A stretch of 64,000 nt of DNA from Chryseobacterium soldanellicola (GCF_900100115.1 NZ_FNKL01000002.1:558001-622000); one strand, 5' to 3'; positions 8,612 to 17,192 are shown, numbered from the stretch's first letter. Notes: a model not told the origin generated them from the letters alone. Translations and numbers: made by a program.

Positions 8612-8710
8612 AAGATGCTTCGATTCCGCTCAGCATAGCATCTCTAAAACTGACAGGTTTATTAGCCTTTTTTTGTAGAAATGCTATGCTGAGCGGAGTC
8701 AAAACATCTC
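8612..8710. repeat. Inverted-repeat (REP-like) element
   Basis: AGATGCTTCGATTCCGCTCAG (8612 onward) and its near-complement (CTGAGCGGAGTC.AAACATCT, to 8710) flank a 35-base spacer. The arms are over 25 bases long with few mismatches. It belongs to the same broad family as the pairs at 18313-18476 and 48233-48312. Confidence 0.65.
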
Positions 8711-8796
8711 AACATATATTTCTAAAATCAATTGAGCTTATATTTCTTGATTTTACATTAAATTTATTATCTTTTCTCAAATTTTAATTTAATCAA

Positions 8797-10200
8797 ATGG
8801 TTCTCAGCAGAATTTGGTCCGCGTTTATTATCATTGCCATTGCTATTGCAAGTGTAAAATACATTTCGTCAAGTCATTACAAAACCATTTTTAATGATAT
8901 GGTGGTGGGGAAAAGCGGTGATACGGTGCAGATTGCGACACAGAAAATGAATGCCCTCTCTCCTGTCATCCGAGACAGTCTGATGAAAACCCCAAATTTT
9001 GCGGATAGCAGAATTCACTATAAAACAGATTCTCTTAAGCAAAATGTAAAAGTTTACCGTGTTCAGGAGGCAGACGGCGTAATCAATACTTCGAAAACTG
9101 CCGTAGAAATTTGTATTGGTTTAATCGGAATTATGACGCTTTTCATGGGATTTATGAGCATTGCAGAAAAGGCAGGCGGAATTAACCTTTTAAGCAGATT
9201 TATACAACCTTTTTTCTCAAAATTATTCCCGGAAATTCCTAAAAACCATCCCGCTTTCGGGCATATGCTGATGAATTTCAGCGCCAATCTTTTAGGCCTG
9301 GATAATGCCGCTACTCCTTTCGGCTTAAAAGCAATGGAAAGCCTGCAAACCTTAAATCCGAATAAAGATACCGCCAGTAATTCACAAATCATGTTCCTTT
9401 GCCTTCATGCGGGAGGAATGACTTTGATTCCGGTTTCTATCATTGCAATCAGGGCTTCGATGGGTTCAAAAACACCGACGGATATTTTTCTTCCGTGTAT
9501 GATCGCGACCTTTGCAGCGACTTTAGCAGCAATGATTATCGTTTCTTTATATCAGAAAATAAATTTGTTAAAACCCGTTGTTATCGCCTACGTTGGCGGA
9601 ATTTCGGCAATTATTGCACTTTTGGTTGTTTATCTGGTTCAATTGAGTAAAGATGAGCTGGATACTTTCAGTAAAATTTTAAGCAACGGCTTGATTCTCT
9701 TTATTTTTCTGGCAATTGTTCTCGGAGCAGTTTACAAAAAGATTAATGTTTTTGATGCTTTTATTGAAGGCGCGAAAGAAGGTTTTACAACATGCGTTAA
9801 AATTATCCCGTATTTGGTTGGAATGCTGATCGCGATTTCTCTTTTGAGAACTTCAGGCGTTTTTGATGTTATTATCGACGGAATGAAATGGGTTACTTAC
9901 AACGCAAACCTTGACGCAAGATTTGTAGACGGGCTTCCGACAGCTCTAATTAAGCCTTTATCCGGTTCCGGAGCTCGTGGAATGATGGTTGATACCATGT
10001 CAACTTTCGGGGCAGACAGTTTCCAGGGAAAACTGGCAGCAACACTTCAGGGAAGCTCAGATACGACATTTTACGTGATTGCAGTTTATTTTGGAGCCGT
10101 AGCCGTAAAGAATACGAGATATGCGGTAATTGCTATGCTTTTGGCAGATTTGGTTGGTGTTATTACTTCAATTGCTTTGGCGTATTTGTTTTTTGCATAA
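8797..10200 (+). CDS. Nucleoside recognition domain protein (SpmA-SpmB fusion)
   Basis: A 467-residue inner-membrane protein with about 9-10 hydrophobic segments. The first half (residues ~1-235) reads like spore maturation protein A, with NLLSRFIQPFFSKLFPEIP and MNFSANLLGLDNAATPFGLKAM (about 160-181). The second half (~240-467) reads like SpmB, with GFTTCVKIIPYLVGMLIAI (near 330) and GSSDTTFYVIAVYFGAV (near 425). Both belong to the Gate/nucleoside-recognition superfamily, which includes nucleoside and metal transporters. The organism does not look spore-forming, so a transport role is likelier. The substrate is unknown. It is probably monocistronic. Confidence 0.85.
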   Translation: MVLSRIWSAFIIIAIAIASVKYISSSHYKTIFNDMVVGKSGDTVQIATQKMNALSPVIRDSLMKTPNFADSRIHYKTDSLKQNVKVYRVQEADGVINTSKTAVEICIGLIGIMTLFMGFMSIAEKAGGINLLSRFIQPFFSKLFPEIPKNHPAFGHMLMNFSANLLGLDNAATPFGLKAMESLQTLNPNKDTASNSQIMFLCLHAGGMTLIPVSIIAIRASMGSKTPTDIFLPCMIATFAATLAAMIIVSLYQKINLLKPVVIAYVGGISAIIALLVVYLVQLSKDELDTFSKILSNGLILFIFLAIVLGAVYKKINVFDAFIEGAKEGFTTCVKIIPYLVGMLIAISLLRTSGVFDVIIDGMKWVTYNANLDARFVDGLPTALIKPLSGSGARGMMVDTMSTFGADSFQGKLAATLQGSSDTTFYVIAVYFGAVAVKNTRYAVIAMLLADLVGVITSIALAYLFFA

Positions 10201-10202
10201 AA

Positions 10203-10213
10203 GTTGCTTGTTG
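10203..10213. repeat. Left flanking inverted repeat of four-helix-bundle gene
   Basis: GTTGCTTGTTG just before the four-helix-bundle gene is matched in inverted orientation by CAACAAGCAC at 10630-10639 just after it (9 of 10 positions). TTGGTTGGTTG-type repeats fill the rest of both flanks. Confidence 0.45.
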
Positions 10214-10244
10214 TTGGTTGGTTGTTAATAGTTTTACACTGGAT

Positions 10245-10610
10245 ATGAGTTATACAAAACTTGACATTTATAATACTTCCTTCGAATTATTTATTGAAAC
10301 GCATCGACTTACTTTTAAACTCCCAAAGCATGAAACATATGAATTGGGAAGTCAGTTGAGAAGATCTTCAGACTCTGTGGTAACAAATATTGTAGAAGGT
10401 TATGGAAGAAAAACTTATAAAGGAGAACTCATTCGCTTTTCAGTTTATTCTCAGGGAAGTTGTGACGAAACAGTGTGTCATTTATCAAAACTAGCAATAC
10501 TTTATCCCGAATTAAATTCAGAGTTTAAAAATAAAGCAGAACAATACCAACTCTTAGGAGGAAAAATAAATAATTTCATAAAATACGTCCAATTAAGTTG
10601 GCGATCATAA
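10245..10610 (+). CDS. Four helix bundle protein (23S rRNA IVP family)
   Basis: A 121-residue all-helical protein. The motif QLRRSSDSVVTNIVEGYGRKTYKGELIRF (about residues 37-65) is the hallmark of the S23/IVP four-helix-bundle family. Members occur inside intervening sequences of 23S rRNA and, in Bacteroidota, as stand-alone genes. Their role is unknown; the fold resembles the Avd accessory protein of diversity-generating retroelements, but no reverse transcriptase is near. ATG 10245 is chosen because the frame upstream to 10218 is low-complexity TTGGTTG repeat. GCTTGTTG repeats in inverted orientation flank the gene, which suggests a mobile cassette. Confidence 0.85.
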   Translation: MSYTKLDIYNTSFELFIETHRLTFKLPKHETYELGSQLRRSSDSVVTNIVEGYGRKTYKGELIRFSVYSQGSCDETVCHLSKLAILYPELNSEFKNKAEQYQLLGGKINNFIKYVQLSWRS

Positions 10611-10629
10611 ACAAACAACCAGAAACTAT

Positions 10630-10639
10630 CAACAAGCAC
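10630..10639. repeat. Right flanking inverted repeat of four-helix-bundle gene
   Basis: CAACAAGCAC is the inverted partner of 10204-10213. It lies 20 bases after the stop of the four-helix-bundle gene and 8 bases before the next ATG. Confidence 0.45.
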
Positions 10640-10646
10640 CCAGACT

Positions 10647-11039
10647 ATGATAACAGATAAAGAATTCACATTACGACTGATCCGTCAATTAACTCAGGCA
10701 TTAGAAAAATTGATTTTGGACAAACCCGAAGAAAGTTTAATGCAGAAAGAATTGGATTTTGATTCTTTAATGAAAGATATTTTTAAAATTGATTTTAAGG
10801 AAATTTCATCTAAATCGAAAGAAGAAATCATTGCAATCGTCAATGAAAGACAGGAAAGAGACCATAAAGATTATTACGAAATGCTCGGAAACCTCTTCTA
10901 TTTTACAGGAAAACAAACCAACAATATTGATTTCCTTGACAAAGCAAAAACGTTTTACGAATTATATCTTCAAACCAGCGGAATTTTTGCACTTCCCGTT
11001 ATCAACAGAATCAACGAAATAAAAAAAGCACTTGAATAA
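10647..11039 (+). CDS. Hypothetical protein, helical, 130 residues
   Basis: Not confidently recognised. The protein is charged and helix-rich. The opening MITDKEFTLRLIRQLTQALEKLI resembles the start of DUF6483-like proteins of Firmicutes. The C-terminal half (YYEMLGNLFYFTGKQTNNIDFLDKAKTFYELYLQTS) has the spacing of a pair of TPR-like helices. There is no signal peptide or membrane segment, so it is probably cytosolic. It starts shortly after the four-helix-bundle cassette and ends in a hairpin shared with the convergent tonB-like gene. The gene before the cassette is the SpmAB-like transporter, so the cassette may have split an older operon. Confidence 0.6.
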   Translation: MITDKEFTLRLIRQLTQALEKLILDKPEESLMQKELDFDSLMKDIFKIDFKEISSKSKEEIIAIVNERQERDHKDYYEMLGNLFYFTGKQTNNIDFLDKAKTFYELYLQTSGIFALPVINRINEIKKALE

Positions 11040-11049
11040 AAGTGCTTTT
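11024..11049. terminator. Bidirectional terminator
   Basis: AAAAGCACTT and AAGTGCTTTT form a perfect stem overlapping the end of the plus-strand gene, with A and T tracts on either side. It can serve both the plus-strand gene and the convergent exbB-exbD-tonB operon. Confidence 0.7.
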
Positions 11050-11054
11050 ATATT

Positions 11055-11942
11055 TTAGAATGTAATTTTATACGTTCCGGTGGAAGATGTGCTTGCCTTT
11101 TCGGCTTTTACATATTTTTTAACCCAAGCGACGGCGTTCGATGTGATACAGGGATCAGAAGTTCCGCCAGACCTTCTTGCGGAGACTACGTTTCCGGCTT
11201 TATCAACCGTGTAAGCCACTGTAATTGTTCCACTTGCTGTACAATTGTTTGCGGGTTGCACGCCGCCCCTTCCCATTGTTCCGGGAATATAGCCTACTAA
11301 TTTTCTGTCAATTCCTACTTTACTGTCGCCATTTCCGTCTCCACCTAAAGGATCGCCTGCATTTCCTATTCCGTCGCCTGTTCCCTGGCTTCCGGCTTTT
11401 GTTCCTCTTCCTTTAATTAAATTTCCGATGGCTGCAGTTCCTTTTCCGTCGCCATTTCCTGTTTTTGAATTGGCAGTTGTCGCGCCGGATTTTTTGGTGT
11501 TTTTAGAAGCAGAAGTACTTGTTGCTGCTTTTTTATCAGATTTTTTGGATTCTTCTTTTTTCGGAACCGATACTTTTGAGTTATTCCCTGTAATGATTTT
11601 CTCTTTACTTTCAGCTTTTTTTGTTTCAGGCTGAGGCTCAGGTTTAATAATTGTCTTTGTTTCAGGAACAGCAGTCTCAACAGGCTCCCGAGTAACTTCC
11701 TCCGTCGCTGCAGCTAAGCTTCCCGGCTGATCGGCAGGTTCTTCAACACCCTTTCCGTTTCTGTTGTCGCCAAAATTGACAAGCATCGTTGTAACCACCT
11801 CATCAGGTTTCTGATCGAGTTCCGGTTTTAATTTATAAAGAAAAACGAACAGCAAAATGGCAGACCAAATAAGGACAGAAAGCAATGCGCTTTTTATCCT
11901 GTCTCTGTTGTGCTCGTCCTTGCTTACAATCTCACTTCTCAT
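11055..11942 (-). CDS. TonB-like energy transducer
   Basis: A 295-residue protein from ATG 11942, which falls 37 bases after the exbD stop; a TTG start at 12008 would overlap exbD. It has one N-terminal membrane segment (SALLSVLIWSAILLFVFLY, about residues 19-37). A long periplasmic linker rich in Pro, Glu, Lys, Thr and Gly follows (PKPEPQPETKK-type, then GDGNGDS-type). The small C-terminal domain (VAYTVDKAGNVVSARRSGG ... AVAWVKKYVKAEK) resembles TonB/TolA. It would couple the ExbB/ExbD proton motor to an outer-membrane receptor. Third gene of the exbB-exbD operon. The Gly/Asp-rich linker is unusual next to the usual Pro-Lys spacer. Confidence 0.8.
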   Translation of the reverse strand: MRSEIVSKDEHNRDRIKSALLSVLIWSAILLFVFLYKLKPELDQKPDEVVTTMLVNFGDNRNGKGVEEPADQPGSLAAATEEVTREPVETAVPETKTIIKPEPQPETKKAESKEKIITGNNSKVSVPKKEESKKSDKKAATSTSASKNTKKSGATTANSKTGNGDGKGTAAIGNLIKGRGTKAGSQGTGDGIGNAGDPLGGDGNGDSKVGIDRKLVGYIPGTMGRGGVQPANNCTASGTITVAYTVDKAGNVVSARRSGGTSDPCITSNAVAWVKKYVKAEKASTSSTGTYKITF

Positions 11943-11979
11943 CTTCCAATAATGTTTTCCCGTATTCTGATCCGGGTTA

Positions 11980-12378
11980 TTATTTATCTTTAACTGTCGC
12001 AATGGCAATATTAAATTTATGCTTTTCAGCGATTTCCATTACAAAAACAACGTCTTTATGCAGTGTATTCTCATCCGCTCTTATCGTGAAAGATTTGTTG
12101 GCCTGATTTGTTAATTTATTGACAATCGTTGGTTCCAATTGCCCGCTTGACACAGGATTATCATCCACGAAAAAAGACCCGTCCGGCTTAATGCTTACCA
12201 CCAAAGGATTAGGAATATTATCTTCAACCGCTCCCGCTTTTGGTAAATTAACCTCAATTGCGCTTTGATTGGCCGCAGATGAAGTAATCATGAAAAATAT
12301 CAGCATCAGCAAGATAACATCCGTCATCGCTGCCAAACTGAACTCGGGGTTCGCTTTATTTCTTCTTTGAATTTTCAT
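11980..12378 (-). CDS. exbD: Biopolymer transport protein ExbD
   Basis: A 132-residue inner-membrane protein with one transmembrane helix at about 15-37 (LAAMTDVILLMLIFFMITS). This helix contains the Asp (D21) that carries protons in ExbD/TolR. The periplasmic domain (VNLPKAG ... VVSIKPDGSFFVDDNPV) has the family pattern. Its ATG directly abuts the exbB stop codon, so the two are translationally coupled. It forms the stator-rotor unit with ExbB that energises the TonB-like protein encoded next. Confidence 0.9.
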   Translation of the reverse strand: MKIQRRNKANPEFSLAAMTDVILLMLIFFMITSSAANQSAIEVNLPKAGAVEDNIPNPLVVSIKPDGSFFVDDNPVSSGQLEPTIVNKLTNQANKSFTIRADENTLHKDVVFVMEIAEKHKFNIAIATVKDK

Positions 12379-13083
12379 TTATAAAGGTTTGTTGATAAGA
12401 TCTAAAAATTCGCCGGACATATTCTGTGCTTTCAATACAAATTTATCAATTCTTGTTAAAAGGATATTGTAGAAAAAGTTTGCCGGAATTGCCACTGCCA
12501 AACCTACCGCCGTTTGTCCTAAAGCCGTATAAATACCTTCAGACAATGTTTTTGGCGAAAAAGAACCTGACGCATGAGACAAATTAAAAAACGCGATAAT
12601 CATCCCGATAACCGTTCCCAAAAGTCCTAACATCGGCGCAATACTCGGTACAACGGCCAAAAGGTTAAGATTTTTTTCCATGTTGGCGACTTCGATCTGC
12701 GCCTGAGATTCCATGGCGCTTACAATATCGGAAACAGGACGTCCCAGTCTTGCGATTCCTTTTTCCAGAATCCTTCCTTCAGGAGAATTTTGTCTTTTAC
12801 AATAATCCAGTGCAGATTCCATTTTGCCTTCTCGGACGAAATCTTCGATGTTATTCATAAAGTTGGAATCCGTTTTTGAAGTTAATCTTTTAATGAAGAA
12901 AAACCTTTCAAAAAACAGATACACAGAAAATACACCAAGCAGTAACACGGTCACCATCACTATTTTAGCGAAAGCACCTCCGTGAAACATGATTTTCCAA
13001 AATGAAAATTCTAAATCGTCTGTTGCAGCTGCAGGTGCAGCAATTTGTGCAAATAAAATCTGAGTAAGTTCCGTTAGCAGCAT
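12379..13083 (-). CDS. exbB: MotA/TolQ/ExbB proton channel protein
   Basis: A 234-residue inner-membrane protein. The first membrane segment is at about 33-57 (FAKIVMVTVLLLGVFSVYLFF). The paired segments at about 150-175 (VVPSIAPMLGLLGTVIGMIIAFF) and 185-215 (GIYTALGQTAVGLAVAIPANFFYN) form the pore and match the TolQ/ExbB motif GLLGTVxGM. A TACTTTTG promoter box lies 32 bases upstream. First gene of the exbB-exbD-tonB operon. Confidence 0.92.
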   Translation of the reverse strand: MLLTELTQILFAQIAAPAAATDDLEFSFWKIMFHGGAFAKIVMVTVLLLGVFSVYLFFERFFFIKRLTSKTDSNFMNNIEDFVREGKMESALDYCKRQNSPEGRILEKGIARLGRPVSDIVSAMESQAQIEVANMEKNLNLLAVVPSIAPMLGLLGTVIGMIIAFFNLSHASGSFSPKTLSEGIYTALGQTAVGLAVAIPANFFYNILLTRIDKFVLKAQNMSGEFLDLINKPL

Positions 13084-13114
13084 TAATGTGTGTATTTATA
13101 ATAGTTTTAAACGA

Positions 13115-13122
13115 CAAAAGTA
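13115..13122 (-). promoter_or_regulatory. Putative -7 element of exbB-exbD-tonB operon
   Basis: Read on the minus strand: TACTTTTG, a full match to TAnnTTTG, 31 bases upstream of the exbB start. Confidence 0.5.
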
Positions 13123-13257
13123 ATTGAATATTATTAATTCTTGTCTTAAAAATTGCTTAAAAACAACTTAAAATTATGTTATGGTATTGCAAACAGCAAA
13201 TTTCTCTCCAAAAAGAATTTGAAAAGAAATTTCTATAAAAATATTGAGCGAAGAAGT

Positions 13258-13719
13258 TTATTCTTCGTCTACAACAATCTCGTCTTGTTTAAATTCGCAT
13301 TTTAATCTAAATGGGATCGGCGTGTCTGACCCTGTGTAGAAATCATCAATGTTTCCTTTCCAGATTACTTGCAGGACATCGTTTTCATTTTTTTCGAATT
13401 GAAGCTCATTATCGTAAATAAAAGCTTCTTCATCGTCAAAAAGATCCACTTCTGTATAGGTTTCCTCATCGGAATCATTGATCAATATTGATTTCCCTTC
13501 AATTTCCCGGGAATCGATCGGAAAATCGAAAATTTCCAGAGAAAGCTGCGGAAAATTGTACTGTAATGAATCATCTTCAACATGATCCAAACCATCATCC
13601 GTAATGATTTCAACCTCAAGAAAATGTTCCTGGTTACTGTAAACCGCTTTACAATAAGTATTTCTTATATTGTATGTCAGCGTTTCGTCCGGATGGTAAA
13701 TTTTTAAAATCCCTTTCAT
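13258..13719 (-). CDS. Acidic hypothetical protein, 153 residues
   Basis: Not recognised. The protein is strongly acidic, with runs such as DDGLDHVEDD (41-50), NDSDEETYTEVDLFDDEEAF (about 81-100) and a C-terminal DEIVVDEE. The alternating hydrophobic pattern suggests an all-beta fold. It has no signal peptide or membrane segment, so it is probably cytosolic. Start ATG 13719 (MKGILKIYHPDETL) is the only good one. It is monocistronic, between the exbB promoter region and the divergent DUF885 gene. Confidence 0.65.
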   Translation of the reverse strand: MKGILKIYHPDETLTYNIRNTYCKAVYSNQEHFLEVEIITDDGLDHVEDDSLQYNFPQLSLEIFDFPIDSREIEGKSILINDSDEETYTEVDLFDDEEAFIYDNELQFEKNENDVLQVIWKGNIDDFYTGSDTPIPFRLKCEFKQDEIVVDEE

Positions 13720-13858
13720 TATTTCTTAAAAAAGAGCTGTAATAATATGATTGTTAAACGTTTTCAGCAAAGATAAAAAATAGATTGAATGTGAAAAATA
13801 TTTTGAAAATTATTTTTGCTAAAATCCCAGATCTTTACCATCTTGTTTTTTAATTATC

Positions 13859-13866
13859 TACTTTTG
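13859..13866 (+). promoter_or_regulatory. Putative -7 element of DUF885 gene
   Basis: TACTTTTG matches TAnnTTTG and lies 19 bases before the ATG at 13886. Confidence 0.45.
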
Positions 13867-13885
13867 TTTTTTAAAGATTCCGAAA

Positions 13886-15682
13886 ATGAAAAACCTTTTA
13901 ATTAAAAGCATCATAGGTTTAGGCTTCGCTGTGAGCCTGATTTCCTGCAAAAAGTCCGATTCTCCTTTAACGAAAGTTACTCCTACAAATCTGGATTCTA
14001 TTGCCGCTAATTATTATGAGCAATATTTAAAATTATATCCTCTTGATGCAACTTCGCAAGGGGATTTAAGGTATAATGACCAGCTTCCCATCAACATTGA
14101 CAAAGATTTTATATCAGGCGAGGTTGCTTTTTATAATTCTGTTCAGAAACAATTGGAAAATGTTGATTATAAAGATCTTTCTGACGATGATAAAGTGGTT
14201 TATGATGTTTTGGATTATACTTTAAAAGATAAAATTGAGGCATACACTTACCATCCGGAATATATTCCTTTCACCCAATTTGGAGGATTGCCGTTAAATT
14301 TCCCGTTGTACGGGAGCGGACAGGGAAGCCAGCCTTTTAACACAGAAAAAGATTACGAAGACTGGTTAAAAAGAATGGATAAATTTCCTTTATGGATGGA
14401 CGCTGCGATAGAAAATTTCAAAGAAGGAATCAATAATAAAGTGGTTTTGCCTAAAAAACTGATCGTAAAAATGATTCCTCAAATGAAAGCCGAAGAAATT
14501 ATCACTCCTGATTTTGAAAAAAATATTTTCTACGGACCGATTGAAAAATTCCCAAAAGATTTTACACAGGCTCAAAAAGATAAATTTACAAAACTTTATC
14601 AGGAAGCTATTTCTAAAAAAATCATTCCGGCTTATATCAAAATGGGTAACTTTTTAGAGAAAGAATATCTACCAAAAGGAAGAGATACAGACGGTTACAA
14701 CAGCCTCCCGAACGGAAGCGAAATCTATAAATATTATGCGAAAAGCTGGACAACAACCAATAAATCTCCTGAAGAAATCAATAAAATCGGACTTCAACAG
14801 GTTGCGATGCTTCGAGGAGAAATGGAAAAAGTAAAACAGCAGGTCGGCTTTACAGGAACATTGGAAGAGTTTATTAATTTCGTAAAAACCGATCCGAAAG
14901 CGATGCCTTACAAAACATCAAAAGAAGTTTTGGCCGGATTCAATGGGATTTTAGCTAAAATAAAGCCAAAGCTGAAAACAATGTTCAGCGTAACACCGAA
15001 GACGAAATTTGAGATCAGACAAACCGAAAAATTCAGAGAAGCGAGCGCGAGCGCAGAATATATCCAGGGAACTCCAGACGGAAAAAGACCGGGAATTTTC
15101 TATTGCCCACTTCCCGATCCTGCAAAATTTAATGTAACCTCAGGAATGGAGTCTCTTTTCCTGCATGAAGCAATTCCGGGGCATCATTATCAGGTTTCTT
15201 TGCAGCAGGAAAACACAAAGCTTCCGAAATTCATGCGATTTGGCTGGTTTGGAGCGTACGGTGAAGGCTGGGCGCATTACTGCGAAACTTTAGGCCCGGA
15301 ATTCGGGTTGTATACAGATCCTTATCAAAAAATGGGATATTTAAGCGATCAAATGTTGAGAGCCGTAAGACTGGTTGTCGACACCGGTTTGCACACCGGA
15401 AAAATGACAAGAGAAGAAGCTATTAAATATTTCTTAAACAATATCGCTTACGACGAAGCCGGAGCCACAGCCGAAGTGGAAAGATATATGGCGATGCCCG
15501 GACAGGCTTTGGGCTATAAAATCGGGTCATTAAGAATCCGTGAACTAAGAGAGCAATATCAAAAACAGCTTGGAAAAAAATTCAGTCTGGCGAAATTTCA
15601 TGATGAAGTTTTGAGCCAGGGCTGTCTTCCTTTGGATGTTTTGAACAGAAAAATGGAGCTTTGGGCAAAGAAGCAGAAATAA
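13886..15682 (+). CDS. DUF885 lipoprotein (zinc peptidase-like)
   Basis: A 598-residue exported protein. The signal IGLGFAVSLISCKKSD at about 11-26 has a clean lipobox with Cys21. The DUF885 family is related to M32/M3-type metallopeptidases. The HEAIPGHH motif near residue 429 (LFLHEAIPGHHYQ) supplies the zinc histidines and the catalytic Glu, and GEGWAHYCETL near 461 supplies a further glutamate. The N-terminal part (YYEQYLKLYPLDATSQGDLRYND) is the usual family start. It is likely an outer-membrane-anchored peptidase. Substrate unknown. It is followed by a hairpin terminator. Confidence 0.88.
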   Translation: MKNLLIKSIIGLGFAVSLISCKKSDSPLTKVTPTNLDSIAANYYEQYLKLYPLDATSQGDLRYNDQLPINIDKDFISGEVAFYNSVQKQLENVDYKDLSDDDKVVYDVLDYTLKDKIEAYTYHPEYIPFTQFGGLPLNFPLYGSGQGSQPFNTEKDYEDWLKRMDKFPLWMDAAIENFKEGINNKVVLPKKLIVKMIPQMKAEEIITPDFEKNIFYGPIEKFPKDFTQAQKDKFTKLYQEAISKKIIPAYIKMGNFLEKEYLPKGRDTDGYNSLPNGSEIYKYYAKSWTTTNKSPEEINKIGLQQVAMLRGEMEKVKQQVGFTGTLEEFINFVKTDPKAMPYKTSKEVLAGFNGILAKIKPKLKTMFSVTPKTKFEIRQTEKFREASASAEYIQGTPDGKRPGIFYCPLPDPAKFNVTSGMESLFLHEAIPGHHYQVSLQQENTKLPKFMRFGWFGAYGEGWAHYCETLGPEFGLYTDPYQKMGYLSDQMLRAVRLVVDTGLHTGKMTREEAIKYFLNNIAYDEAGATAEVERYMAMPGQALGYKIGSLRIRELREQYQKQLGKKFSLAKFHDEVLSQGCLPLDVLNRKMELWAKKQK

Positions 15683-15718
15683 AAAATTTTAAAAGAGATT
15701 CAAAAATCTAATAATTTT

Positions 15719-15750
15719 AACGGAGCGGTTTAATAATTGCTTCGTTTTTT
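15719..15750 (+). terminator. Rho-independent terminator of DUF885 gene
   Basis: AACGGAGC and GCTTCGTT pair (one G-U) around an AT loop and are followed by TTTT, 36 bases after the stop codon. Confidence 0.65.
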
Positions 15751-15766
15751 ATTTATAAACATAAAT

Positions 15767-16671
15767 ATGAAAAAAATTTTCTCTGTACTAATCTTCTCTT
15801 TTTGCCTGTCTTTATTTTACAGCCAAAGTAAAAGGGTATTCAATAGAATTGATTCATTGACCTCCGCAAAAGAGGTCGAAGAATTTATCCAAAATGATCG
15901 TAATAAAATAAGTAATTACTTAAATGTTGAAGATAAAATAAATTATGATTGGTATTGTCAAGTAATTGCTGACAGTCTTGATTTAAAACAAAACTGGGAA
16001 AAAGCAGATTTGACAATAACGGGCGGACAGATCTTTTGGTAACCGGACATACTTCGGAAGGAAATGAAACCATATATATTTTAGACAAAGGAGATCATTT
16101 TGAATCTAAAAATATTAGCAAAGGAAAACTTTATGAGCAATGTTCATTTTCTTCAGTAAAAGATAATACAATAGAATATTACAGTGTGAAAATTCTTAAC
16201 AGACAAGGCTATTTAAGCAATTTAATTAAAGAAAAACTCATTTATAAGTATGAAGGATTTATTGAGGAAAATACAAACCCAAAAAGGCATAATATTTTAG
16301 AAATGCAATTTGAAACTTCAGGCTCGTACTGGAATAGCTACGTTTTAAAAATGGAAATAGTATCTAACAGAGATATAATATGGGTTACCAAAGACGATGG
16401 TTTTTTAAGATCTGGTGTTTACACATCAAAACTTTCAATGGAAAAATTTAAAGAAATTGTAGATTTACTTAATTATATCGATTTTGAAAATCTTAAGGAT
16501 GAATACGAAGTAGGTTATTCTGATGCTGCAACTACACGTCTTAAAGTAACTTATGACAATTTAAAAGTAAAAAACATAAGTGATAACGGAGGCATGGGCA
16601 CCAGAGGACTACGAAAGCTTTATGATATATTAATTGATTTGAAGCTAAATCAACAATGGACAAAACTATAA
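15767..16671 (+). pseudogene. Secreted hypothetical protein gene with a single frameshift
   Basis: ATG 15767 opens with a signal peptide (MKKIFSVLIFSFCLSLFYSQ). The frame runs to a stop at 16040-16042, but the adjoining frame, beginning upstream of 16036, stays open to 16671 and reads on naturally. Inserting one A at about 16017 joins DLTI to NGRTDLLVTGHTSEG, giving one continuous protein of about 301 residues. So either a one-base deletion inactivated the gene, or the read has an error. The second half (YILDKGDHFES..., MEIVSNRDIIWVTKDDG) has no recognised domain. It lies four bases before the DinB gene. Confidence 0.7.
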
Positions 16672-16674
16672 AAA

Positions 16675-17121
16675 ATGATAACAGAAAGTCTAAAATCTCT
16701 CTACACAAGAGATTTAAATACATTAAAAACAGAAATTCAAGCTTATAAAAACGAAGAAACGCTTTGGGTAATTGAAAATAACATTTCAAATTCTGCCGGA
16801 AATCTTTGTCTTCATTTGGTGGGAAACCTCAGTCATTTTTTCGGAGCCGTTCTCGGAAATTCGGGATACGTCAGAAACAGGGAACTGGAATTTTCATTAA
16901 AAGGCGTTCCACGAGCAGAGTTGCTTGAAAAAATCGATGAAACATTAAAGACCGTAATCAAAACGTTAGATCAACTTAATAAAGAAGACCTGGAAAAAGA
17001 CTATCCTATCGAACCTTTAGGATATAAAATGACCACCGAATATTTCCTGATTCATCTGATCGGTCATTTGGAATATCATCTAGGACAGATCAATTATCAC
17101 AGAAGGTTGCTGGACGTGTAA
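16675..17121 (+). CDS. DinB/DUF1572 superfamily protein
   Basis: A 148-residue four-helix protein of the DinB/YfiT superfamily. The metal-binding histidines are visible: H45 region (NLCLHLVGNLSHFFG, about 41-55) and the C-terminal HLIGHLEYHLGQINYHRR (about 126-143). Family members are metal-dependent and include thiol transferases (bacillithiol and mycothiol S-transferases) as well as proteins of unknown role, and this one cannot be placed further. It follows the frameshifted gene by three bases and may share its transcript. Confidence 0.8.
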   Translation: MITESLKSLYTRDLNTLKTEIQAYKNEETLWVIENNISNSAGNLCLHLVGNLSHFFGAVLGNSGYVRNRELEFSLKGVPRAELLEKIDETLKTVIKTLDQLNKEDLEKDYPIEPLGYKMTTEYFLIHLIGHLEYHLGQINYHRRLLDV

Positions 17122-17156
17122 TAATATTCGTCAAAAATCTTTAAATTTTCGCTAAT

Positions 17157-17173
17157 CCCCTCTCAATGAGGGG
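17157..17173. terminator. GC-rich hairpin between convergent genes
   Basis: CCCCTC - TCAAT - GAGGGG forms a perfect six-pair stem between the convergent DinB and nth genes. There is no strong T tract on either side, so a terminator role is uncertain. Confidence 0.4.
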
Positions 17174-17192
17174 AAATTTGCAACTTTTATTC

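Noticed and set aside
8599..8787. 62-residue open frame on the plus strand
   Set aside because: It runs through the inverted-repeat element at 8612-8710, has no homologue-like features or ribosome site, and overlaps no known gene; it is a by-product of the repeat.
10245..10610. Four-helix-bundle gene as part of a diversity-generating retroelement
   Set aside because: No reverse transcriptase, template repeat or variable repeat gene is near it.
11417..11680. Small frames on both strands within the tonB-like gene
   Set aside because: They come from the low-complexity Pro/Lys/Gly linker; neither has a plausible start.
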